Shown piece by piece: positions 6,985 through 11,557 of a stretch of DNA of 11,557 nucleotides (within the stretch, counting starts at the first letter, position 1; each line of letters opens with the position of its first letter). The stretch comes from Planctomycetaceae bacterium (lineage in GTDB: Bacteria; Planctomycetota; Planctomycetia; Pirellulales; Thermoguttaceae). The translations under genes and the position numbers were made by a program. The stretch is taken from the NCBI GenBank assembly GCA_031288955.1, contig JAITQJ010000220.1, forward strand, positions 1-11,557. Direction: 5' to 3'. The notes beneath the pieces were generated by a model that was given only the letters and a program-made list of their open reading frames with translations, searched no databases and was not told the origin of the DNA.

Positions 6985-7014
6985 CTGCCGGTGTTTGTCA
7001 ATATGAACCGGCAG
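6985..7014 (-). terminator. Hairpin after ldhA
   Basis: CTGCCGGT (6985-6992) and ACCGGCAG (7007-7014) form a perfect 8-bp stem with a 14-nt loop, 5 nt past the ldhA stop codon. No T-run follows on the minus strand, so it may be a weak terminator or an mRNA-stabilising hairpin. ldhA and the HlyD-like gene could therefore be partly co-transcribed. Confidence 0.45.
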
Positions 7015-7018
7015 CAGG

Positions 7019-8029
7019 CTATCTCGGTTTTATATTTTCCCAATCAATAATACCGGACGGAATCCTTCCTTCTTCAAAGGCGGAGATGTTGTCCAGTGTT
7101 TGCCGGGCAATAGCGGACATTGCCTCCTTCGTAAAAAACGCCTGATGTCCCGTGATAACGGCATTGGGAAACGTCAAAATCCTCGCAAGTGTATCGTCTT
7201 GAATCACGCGGCTCGAAAAATCTTCAAAAAAGACTTCGGACTCCTCTTCATAGACATCAATCGCCAATGCACCGATTTTTCCGCTTTTCAGCCCCGCAAT
7301 CGCCGCATCGGTATCAAGGAGTTCGCCCCGGCTCGTGTTGACAATCATTACTCCCGGCTTCATTACCGCTATCGTTTGAGCGTTAATCAGATGTTGTGTT
7401 TCAGGCAGAAGCGGACAGTGCAGCGTAATGATGTCAGATTGCCGAAAGAGGTCATCTGGAGAAGCATAGCGGATACCCAGTGATTTGAGTTCGGCATTTT
7501 CATACAAGTCTGAAGCCAGTACAGAGCAGCCGAATCCGTGCAAAATCTTTGCCGTGCCTGCACCGATTTTCCCCGTACCGAAGATGCCGGCGGTTTTACC
7601 GCACAGGTCAAATCCCAAAAGTCCGTCTAACGCAAAGTTTCCTTCACGTGTCCGGTTGCAGGCACGATGAATCTGCCGGCTTAATGTCAACATTAAACCG
7701 ACAGTAAATTCGGAAATAGATGCAGGCGAATAAGCCGGCACACGTGTAACCGTCATTCCCAGTTTCTTTGCGGCGTGCAGGTCAACATTATTGAAACCGG
7801 CACAGCGTAAAGCCGCCAACCGGCAGCCGTGATGTGCAAGACACTGTAACACTTTTTCCGTTAATTCGTCGTTAACAAAAACGCAAACGGCTTGAAAGCC
7901 TTCCGTGAGCCGGCAGGTTTGCTCATTAAGATGCGGTTCGTAAAAAACGAATTCGTGATTCCGCTTTGCGTTGGCTTCGGTCAGGTATTGCTTGTCATAC
8001 GGTTTTGTACTGAATACAGCAATTTTCAT
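7019..8029 (-). CDS. ldhA: Fermentative D-lactate dehydrogenase
   Basis: LdhA reduces pyruvate to D-lactate and re-oxidises NADH. The 336-residue sequence follows E. coli LdhA closely along its whole length: MKIAVFSTKPYDKQYL at the start, VCVFVND (48-54), the substrate-contacting ALRCAGFNNVDL (73-84) and RVPAYSP (96-102). It also has the NAD-binding GTGKIG (151-156) and the catalytic triad Arg234 (NTSRGELLD), Glu263 (DVYEEE) and His295 (TGHQAFFT). The FFED...VIQDD segment (267-279) is typical of LdhA and separates it from other D-2-hydroxyacid dehydrogenases. The ATG has no clear Shine-Dalgarno. A promoter-like pair lies at 8061-8089, giving a leader of only about 25 nt. LdhA and the NDH-2 at 539 offer alternative NADH sinks. 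Confidence 0.93.
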   Translation of the reverse strand: MKIAVFSTKPYDKQYLTEANAKRNHEFVFYEPHLNEQTCRLTEGFQAVCVFVNDELTEKVLQCLAHHGCRLAALRCAGFNNVDLHAAKKLGMTVTRVPAYSPASISEFTVGLMLTLSRQIHRACNRTREGNFALDGLLGFDLCGKTAGIFGTGKIGAGTAKILHGFGCSVLASDLYENAELKSLGIRYASPDDLFRQSDIITLHCPLLPETQHLINAQTIAVMKPGVMIVNTSRGELLDTDAAIAGLKSGKIGALAIDVYEEESEVFFEDFSSRVIQDDTLARILTFPNAVITGHQAFFTKEAMSAIARQTLDNISAFEEGRIPSGIIDWENIKPR

Positions 8030-8060
8030 TAGAATTCAAAAAGAGAAAAGTAACGGCTGC

Positions 8061-8089
8061 ATTATGGCAGATAACGTCTTGATATGCAA
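8061..8089 (-). promoter_or_regulatory. Putative promoter for ldhA
   Basis: On the minus strand TTGCAT (8089-8084) and CATAAT (8066-8061) are separated by 17 bp, predicting a start near 8054. The boxes fall inside the transposase remnant at 8062-8162, so debris of a mobile element may supply the promoter. Confidence 0.35.
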
Positions 8090-8162
8090 CGGTTATATTT
8101 TTGCCGTCCTTTGACAATTCCGTTTTGGTATGTTCCTTGTTTCCGCATTTTGGACAATCCAT
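8062..8162 (-). pseudogene. Frameshifted N-terminal remnant of a zinc-ribbon (IS1-type) transposase
   Basis: From an ATG at 8162 the minus strand reads MDCPKCGNKEHTK. One base is then missing near 8124, and the overlapping frame continues NGIVKGRQKYN up to a stop at 8062-8064. Joined, these match the opening of IS1-like transposases, which begin with a CPxCG zinc knuckle followed by KNG-VKG-QRY-C--C. The second cysteine pair is not preserved (the tail reads RCISRRYLP), and no catalytic domain follows because ldhA begins about 30 bp on. I read it as a decayed, truncated fragment. A short functional zinc-finger peptide is unlikely. Terminal inverted repeats were not identified. Confidence 0.5.
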
Positions 8163-8286
8163 TGCCGCCCCCTATTGATGTCGAAAAACAACTTACTGCG
8201 GGAACACAGCATAGCCGTCTCGTATTGATTCCGCAATAGCCAAACACAAATATCTATACAAAATTACACAATACCCAAAAATTACT

Positions 8287-8323
8287 AAAAAAATACGTGA
8301 GATGCTAGATAAGAGTCTTACGT
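8287..8323 (-). terminator. Terminator-like hairpin facing away from rpmI
   Basis: ACGTGAGA (8295-8302) pairs with TCTTACGT (8316-8323) over 8 bp with one G-U, with a 13-nt loop. On the minus strand it is followed by TATTTTTTT. That is the form of an intrinsic terminator for minus-strand transcription, although no minus-strand gene ends here. It may stop antisense transcripts or belong to an unrecognised small RNA. Confidence 0.35.
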
Positions 8324-8333
8324 TATTCCCCCC

Positions 8334-8361
8334 TTGTTTATTAGCGTCTTTGGAGTACAAT
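8334..8361 (+). promoter_or_regulatory. Putative promoter for rpmI-rplT
   Basis: TTGTTT (8334-8339) and TACAAT (8356-8361) are separated by 16 bp, the same spacing and -10 box as at gap. Transcription would start near 8368, giving a short leader of about 25 nt before the rpmI ATG at 8393. Confidence 0.5.
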
Positions 8362-8392
8362 ACGGTAAAGTTTTCGATTCGAGAGTGATATT

Positions 8393-8593
8393 ATGCCCAA
8401 GCAGAAAACACATAAGGGAATCAGCAAACGTTTCCGGTTGACCGCAACAGGAAAAGCCAAGTTTCGCCACAGCGGTACCAGTCATCTGGCGTACCGTCTG
8501 ACAAAGAAACGCCGCCGGAACCTGCGCGGGACGGGTGTCGTCTCGGCGACCGAAACCGCTAGAATCGTTACCGCACTGATACCGGCGCAGTAG
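8393..8593 (+). CDS. rpmI: 50S ribosomal protein L35
   Basis: This small, very basic large-subunit ribosomal protein has 66 residues, normal for the family. The hallmark start MPKQKTHKGISKRFRLTATGK is followed by the basic core KFRHSGTSHL and KKRRRNLRGT (residues about 23-47). The ATG is preceded by a weak purine stretch (GAGAG). It is followed 106 bp later by rplT on the same strand, the standard partner, so the two are probably co-transcribed. Confidence 0.95.
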   Translation: MPKQKTHKGISKRFRLTATGKAKFRHSGTSHLAYRLTKKRRRNLRGTGVVSATETARIVTALIPAQ

Positions 8594-8638
8594 TTGTCCG
8601 CCGTCAGCCGGTCAGCATTGACGCATCGGGTTGTAACG

Positions 8639-8657
8639 TTCGGATAATGTGTCCGAA
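8639..8657 (+). promoter_or_regulatory. Small hairpin in the rpmI-rplT spacer
   Basis: TTCGGA (8639-8644) and TCCGAA (8652-8657) form a perfect 6-bp stem with a 7-nt loop, about 40 nt before the rplT start. In other bacteria L20 binds its own mRNA to control rpmI-rplT expression. This hairpin might take part in such control, but I cannot see a convincing L20-site mimic. No T-run follows, so it is not a terminator. Confidence 0.3.
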
Positions 8658-8699
8658 GACCTTGATTCGTTGTAAATCGTTGAAATAAAAGAGGTTAAT

Positions 8700-9056
8700 A
8701 TGAGAGTCCAACGCGGTGCCGCTCGGCATCAATCGAAAAAACGTATCTTCAAACGGGCGAAAGGTTTTCGTGGGGGAAGAGGAAAACTTCTCCGAAGCGT
8801 TAAGGAAACTATCGTCCGGGCAAATTGTTATGCAACCCGCGACCGGCGCGTCCGCAAGCGGGAGTTCCGGGCTTTGTGGATTACCCGCATCAACGCTGCC
8901 GTACGGCAACTCGGTTTGCGGTACAGCGAATTTATCGCCGGACTAAACAAAGCAAACATCGTTTTAGACAGAAAAACGCTTGCCGAAATGGCGGTTGCCG
9001 ATAATGCCGCCTTCGTCAAAGTCGTCAATTCAGTCAAAACCGCATTGGGGAAGTAA
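8700..9056 (+). CDS. rplT: 50S ribosomal protein L20
   Basis: L20 binds 23S rRNA early in large-subunit assembly. The 118 residues match the family. The N-terminus MRVQRGAARHQSKKRIFKRA is followed by AKGFRGGRGKLLR (about 20-32). The central RDRRVRKREFRALWITRINAA (about 47-67) and the C-terminal NKANIVLDRKTLAEMAVADN (about 84-103) follow. The ATG has a ribosome binding site GAGG (8691-8694). It is convergent with the sigma-like gene, 34 bp away, with a hairpin terminator overlapping the end of that gene. Confidence 0.97.
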   Translation: MRVQRGAARHQSKKRIFKRAKGFRGGRGKLLRSVKETIVRANCYATRDRRVRKREFRALWITRINAAVRQLGLRYSEFIAGLNKANIVLDRKTLAEMAVADNAAFVKVVNSVKTALGK

Positions 9057-9080
9057 AACGCCGAAAAAGAGCAGCACTTC

Positions 9081-9103
9081 CGTTGATACGTCAACGATTT
9101 GTT
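9081..9103 (+). terminator. Probable terminator of rplT with UACG loop
   Basis: CGTTGA (9081-9086), loop TACG and TCAACG (9091-9096) form a perfect 6-bp hairpin followed by ATTTGTT. It lies 25 nt after the rplT stop and overlaps the stop codon of the convergent sigma-like gene. UACG belongs to the stable UNCG tetraloop class, although the closing pair here is A-U. Confidence 0.45.
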
Positions 9104-9402
9104 TCGTTCTGCAAAAGGCGGATAACGATGCGGCGGGTGACGACGGATAAATAGGTCGTCAAACTGCTCTTCTCCTTAAAATTGCGGAGCAGTTGGCAGT
9201 TTTTGTGACTCAATGCGGCGAAAACATACTCGCAAAGTGTGTTCCGGTGTTCCGCTTTCAGGCGGATATTCCACCGGGAAGCCGTGTGGTCGATAATGTG
9301 AAGCACGAGACCGAGAAAGCGGTCAACGAAATCTTCCCAAGCCCGATTTTGGTTTAGCAGACATCGGGTCAACAGTTCATTGTCTAAATTATTAACGGAC
9401 AT
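9091..9402 (-). CDS. Small sigma-70 region-2-like protein (no region 4)
   Basis: The 103-residue product resembles region 2 of sigma-70/ECF sigma factors and then stops. NELLTRCLLNQNRAWEDFVDRF (about 8-29) matches the region 2.1 helix (DEELV-R---GD--AWEELV-RY). LCEYVFAALSHKN (about 57-69) aligns with the core-binding region 2.2, but the usual D-L-V-Q-E is replaced. LLRNFKEKSSLTTYLSVVTRRIVIRLL (about 72-98) matches region 2.3-2.4 (LRRF-G-SSL-TWL--IARN---). No region 4 promoter-recognition domain is present. The ATG at 9402 is supported by AAAGGA about 7 nt upstream and by where the similarity begins; the open frame extends further but lacks similarity. It is divergent from greA (63 bp apart) and convergent with rplT. 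It may be a minimal sigma factor, an RNA polymerase-binding regulator or a degenerate copy. Confidence 0.7.
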   Translation of the reverse strand: MSVNNLDNELLTRCLLNQNRAWEDFVDRFLGLVLHIIDHTASRWNIRLKAEHRNTLCEYVFAALSHKNCQLLRNFKEKSSLTTYLSVVTRRIVIRLLQNETNR

Positions 9403-9465
9403 ACGCAATCCTTTTGGTTGGCGTATAAGAACGTTTTCGGCATTAAAAGTCAAGAGGAGAATACG

Positions 9466-9945
9466 ATGAGCGGTGATAAAATACCGATGACCCTTGAAGG
9501 GTACAATAAAATAAAGGCAGAGGCAGAGCGTCTTGAACGGGAAGAGATGCCGGTGATAATGGAGCGTCTGGCGGCTGCGAGGGCAGAAGGCGACTTGAAG
9601 GAGAATGCCGAATATCACGGTGCGCGGGAAAGTCAGGGGATATTGCAGGCGCGGATAGACGAAATGAAAGGAAAGTTAAGCCGGTCGGTGATACTTGACC
9701 CGACGCAGATGCCGAAGGGCGAAGTCCGTTTTGGAGCAACAATAAAAGTACAGCGGACGGGAGCGAAGAAACCGGAGGTGTACACGCTTGTCGGGTCAGG
9801 CGAGGAAGATTACGATGCGGGCAAAATTTTGGTAACAAGCCCGCTGGCGCAGGGGTTTCTCGGCAAAAAGGAAGGTGAAGTTGTCCAGGTACAACTGCCG
9901 AACAGGTTATCGGAATACAAAATTCTTACGGTACGTTATGATTAG
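9466..9945 (+). CDS. greA: Transcription elongation factor GreA
   Basis: GreA enters the RNA polymerase secondary channel and stimulates cleavage of backtracked RNA. The 159 residues are the normal length. The N-terminal coiled coil (about 8-75) carries GDLKENAEYHGARE (42-55), with the tip acidic residues Asp43 and Glu46 that assist Mg2+ binding. The C-terminal FKBP-like domain includes VRFGATIKV (87-95), YTLVGSGEEDYDAGKI (106-121), SPLAQGFLGKKEGEVV (125-140) and LPNRLSEYKIL (144-154). The ATG at 9466 is chosen because GAGGAG (9454-9459) lies 6 nt upstream; an upstream in-frame start would have no conserved sequence. It shares a 63-bp divergent region with the sigma-like gene and is convergent with the four-CxxC gene. 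Confidence 0.95.
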   Translation: MSGDKIPMTLEGYNKIKAEAERLEREEMPVIMERLAAARAEGDLKENAEYHGARESQGILQARIDEMKGKLSRSVILDPTQMPKGEVRFGATIKVQRTGAKKPEVYTLVGSGEEDYDAGKILVTSPLAQGFLGKKEGEVVQVQLPNRLSEYKILTVRYD

Positions 9946-9959
9946 AACCAAAAAACGAA

Positions 9960-9993
9960 GAGACGGCAGTTACCGTACCGGCAACACCGTCTC
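9960..9993 (-). terminator. Terminator between convergent greA and the four-CxxC gene
   Basis: GAGACGG (9960-9966) pairs with CCGTCTC (9987-9993), with partial inner pairing of GTTACC against GGCAAC. On the minus strand the stem is followed by TTCGTTTTTT, so it best terminates the four-CxxC gene. It is 14 nt past the greA stop and could also serve greA. The stem matches that of the gap terminator. Confidence 0.7.
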
Positions 9994-10014
9994 CGCCCCG
10001 TTATTTTGTGCGTT

Positions 10015-10383
10015 TTAGCGGAAGGCACTGCCATATACTGTACCGCCTGTGCTTGTCGTACGTCCCGCCGTGCTTGGACCGCTCCACGACGCTGTTGCAC
10101 TCCGGCTTGAGTTACACGTTGGGCAAGTCGATGTACTGCCGTAAGTCGAAGCCGACGATGTCCGTGCCGCTCCAGAATTACACGTCGGACAATAACTCGA
10201 CGAACTATTAATCGTCTTGCCGCAAGTCGAGCAGTAATACGAATCACCGCTGCGTCCCGCATAAGACGAATAAGCCTGCGCCGTTTTTGCTGTACCCTGA
10301 CCACACGTCGGACAGGTACTCGAAGCAAGCCTCGTCGTAGCCGAACCATAAGTCGTACCTGTACCTGTTATTGAAAGCGGCAT
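10015..10383 (-). CDS. Ser/Thr-rich protein with four CxxC knuckles (zinc-ribbon-like), function unknown
   Basis: I do not recognise this gene. The 122-residue product has four CxxC pairs: CPTC at 24-27, CSTC at 51-54, CPTC at 65-68 and CPTC at 87-90, enough for two zinc ribbons. The surrounding sequence is low complexity: I count 27 Ser and 24 Thr, 42% of the protein, with many Gly, Ala and Tyr. CPTCNS appears twice (65-70 and 87-92), suggesting internal duplication. There is no signal peptide or membrane segment. The ATG at 10383 has a good Shine-Dalgarno (AGGAG, 7-nt spacing), and a terminator follows the stop. Together with the absence of a competing frame, this supports a real gene. It lies 108 bp downstream of pnp on the same strand and may be co-transcribed. 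Metal binding is inferred from the cysteine pattern only. Confidence 0.7.
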   Translation of the reverse strand: MPLSITGTGTTYGSATTRLASSTCPTCGQGTAKTAQAYSSYAGRSGDSYYCSTCGKTINSSSSYCPTCNSGAARTSSASTYGSTSTCPTCNSSRSATASWSGPSTAGRTTSTGGTVYGSAFR

Positions 10384-10491
10384 TTTTTTTCTCCTGTTGA
10401 ACAGCCTTCTCTCTACACTCTCGGTATCGAACAAATGCGGCTGTTTTTATCACAGGAAAACACCGATGACGGGTTGTGCAGTTTATACCGG

Positions 10492-11557
10492 TTATTTCTG
10501 CATTTCCCGCAGCGCAACTTTTCGGCTCAATTTAATCCGGTTCTGCTCGTCCACGGAAATAACTTTGACAGGGATAATATCGCCGACTTTCACAAGTTCG
10601 TGAATGTTGCCGACGTAATCTTCCGCCAGTTCGCTGATGTGACACAGACCATCCCGACCGGGCAGCACTTCGACAAACGCACCGAAATCTTTGATGCTTG
10701 TAACCTGCCCTTCGTAAATTTTGCCGACTTCGACCGAACCGGTCATCCGGGTAACTTCGTCAAAAGCGGCTTTTCCGCTCTTTTCGTCTGTTGAGGCAAT
10801 GTTCACGGTGCCGTCGTTATCGATTTCAATCAATGCCCCCGTACGTTCCTGAATACCTCTAATCGTTTTGCCGCCGGGTCCGATGAGCATTCCAATCTTT
10901 TCCGGGTCAATTTTCGTTTTGAGTATCCGGGGAGCGTATGCGGAAATCTCTTTTGCCGGTCTCGGAATCGCCGTCAGCATCTTTTTCAGGATTTGAATCC
11001 GTGCTTCCCGGCTTTGCGTCAATGTCGCCTTAATGATGTCGAAACTGATACCGTCGATTTTCAGGTCAAGTTGGATACCCGTGATGCCGTTTTGCGTACC
11101 GGCAATTTTGAAGTCCATATCGCCGAAATGGTCTTCGTCGCCCATAATATCGGTCAGAAGCACCCAGCGGTCTTGCGATTCCTTGACCAAGCCGACGGAA
11201 ATACCGGCAACGGGGTTAGAAAGCGGCACACCGGCTGCCATCAAACCGAGCGTTGCGCCGCAAACGGTTGCCATCGAACTGGAACCGTTGGATTCGAGAA
11301 TGTCTGAAACGACACGGACAGTATAGGGAAATTTGTCAGCGGGCGGCAAAACCGGTTTGACACTGCGTTCAGCCAAAGCCCCGTGACCGTATTCGCGCCG
11401 ACCGGGACCTCGAGACGGTTTGCACTCTCCGACCGAAAAACTGGGGAAATTATAGTCGAGCATAAATTTCTTGGCGTACTCGTCAAAGAGTCCGTCAATG
11501 CGCTGCTCGTCCCGTGCAGTACCGAGTGTAACGGTAATCAACGCCTGTGTTTCGCCC
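10492..11557 (-). CDS. pnp: Polynucleotide phosphorylase, C-terminal part (5' end off window)
   Basis: PNPase is a phosphorolytic 3'-5' exoribonuclease of RNA decay. About 354 residues are visible; the reading frame runs unbroken through GETQAL to the window edge, so the first RNase PH domain is outside. The second RNase PH domain includes SRGPGRREYGHGALAERS, SNGSSSMATVCGATL and DIMGDEDHFGDMDFK, which carries the catalytic acidic residues. A KH domain follows with the GPGG loop (IGMLIGPGGKTIRGIQ). An S1 domain (GKIYEGQVTSIKDFGAFVEV to NRIKLSRK) is next. The protein ends soon after S1 (VALREMQK) with no long tail. rpsO, a common neighbour, would lie beyond the right edge if present. Confidence 0.96.
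   Translation of the reverse strand, partial: GETQALITVTLGTARDEQRIDGLFDEYAKKFMLDYNFPSFSVGECKPSRGPGRREYGHGALAERSVKPVLPPADKFPYTVRVVSDILESNGSSSMATVCGATLGLMAAGVPLSNPVAGISVGLVKESQDRWVLLTDIMGDEDHFGDMDFKIAGTQNGITGIQLDLKIDGISFDIIKATLTQSREARIQILKKMLTAIPRPAKEISAYAPRILKTKIDPEKIGMLIGPGGKTIRGIQERTGALIEIDNDGTVNIASTDEKSGKAAFDEVTRMTGSVEVGKIYEGQVTSIKDFGAFVEVLPGRDGLCHISELAEDYVGNIHELVKVGDIIPVKVISVDEQNRIKLSRKVALREMQK

Larger units (their letters stand above)
8163..8392. other. Gene-free AT-rich region upstream of rpmI
   Basis: No coding region is supported here. The left part (8163-8240) shows no recognisable coding or mobile-element sequence. The middle (about 8245-8295) is strongly AT-rich with A-runs. A hairpin at 8295-8323 and the rpmI promoter at 8334-8361 occupy the right part. 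infC, which often precedes rpmI, is absent. Confidence 0.7.

Noticed and set aside
6376..7050. A 224-codon plus-strand frame antisense to the HlyD-like gene.
   Set aside because: It has no ribosome binding site and no recognisable domain, and it crosses the ldhA end and its hairpin. The minus frame shows full adaptor architecture.
8163..8240. AACTTACTG at 8190-8198 resembles part of the IS1 terminal repeat.
   Set aside because: It is in the wrong orientation relative to the transposase remnant and too short to be meaningful.
9403..9618. N-terminal extension of the sigma-like frame up to 9618.
   Set aside because: It would overlap greA. Similarity and a good ribosome binding site both point to the ATG at 9402.
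10015..10383. A minus-strand arginine-rich frame (9942-10349) in the same place as the four-CxxC gene.
   Set aside because: Its composition is an artefact of reading Ser/Thr codons out of frame. It crosses the terminator and has no ribosome binding site.

Overview
This window looks like an ordinary chromosomal housekeeping stretch from a bacterium of moderate GC, most likely a member of the Planctomycetota. That placement is inferred from the style of the polynucleotide phosphorylase, from a small sigma-70 region-2 protein of a kind I associate with that phylum, and from the scattered single-gene transcription units. No marker gene settles it.

Layout. 1-538 is gene-free. It holds a 7-bp tandem array at the window edge and two diverged copies, 200 bp apart, of an intergenic repeat containing hairpins and a perfect 16-bp palindrome. 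The plus strand then carries a type II NADH dehydrogenase (539-1825), an exported helical-repeat (TPR-like) protein (1921-3753) and ispH with a TTG start (3849-4706). The minus strand follows with gap (4760-5767), an orphan HlyD-type membrane-fusion protein (5872-6924) and a fermentative D-lactate dehydrogenase, ldhA (7019-8029). 8030-8392 is gene-free apart from a frameshifted, truncated transposase N-terminus. Next come rpmI and rplT (plus, 8393-9056), the sigma-region-2-only protein (minus, 9091-9402), greA (plus, 9466-9945), a Ser/Thr-rich four-CxxC protein (minus, 10015-10383) and the 3' part of pnp (minus, from 10492 off the right edge).

Functions. The window combines central carbon metabolism (gap, ldhA), NADH re-oxidation by two routes (NDH-2 to quinone, LdhA to lactate), isoprenoid synthesis (ispH), translation (L35, L20), transcription (GreA and a sigma-like protein) and RNA decay (PNPase). 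LdhA together with a non-proton-pumping NADH dehydrogenase suggests a facultative or fermentative lifestyle, which is inference. Strand alternates often and most genes appear to have their own promoter and terminator. Several promoters share a TACAAT -10 box and 16-bp spacing, and two convergent gene ends share a GAGACGG terminator stem.

No defence system, CRISPR array, prophage or biosynthetic cluster is visible. The most distinctive items are the region-2-only sigma-like protein divergent from greA, the Ser/Thr-rich zinc-knuckle protein, the palindrome between the ribosome binding site and start of gap, and the diverged repeat block at the left edge.
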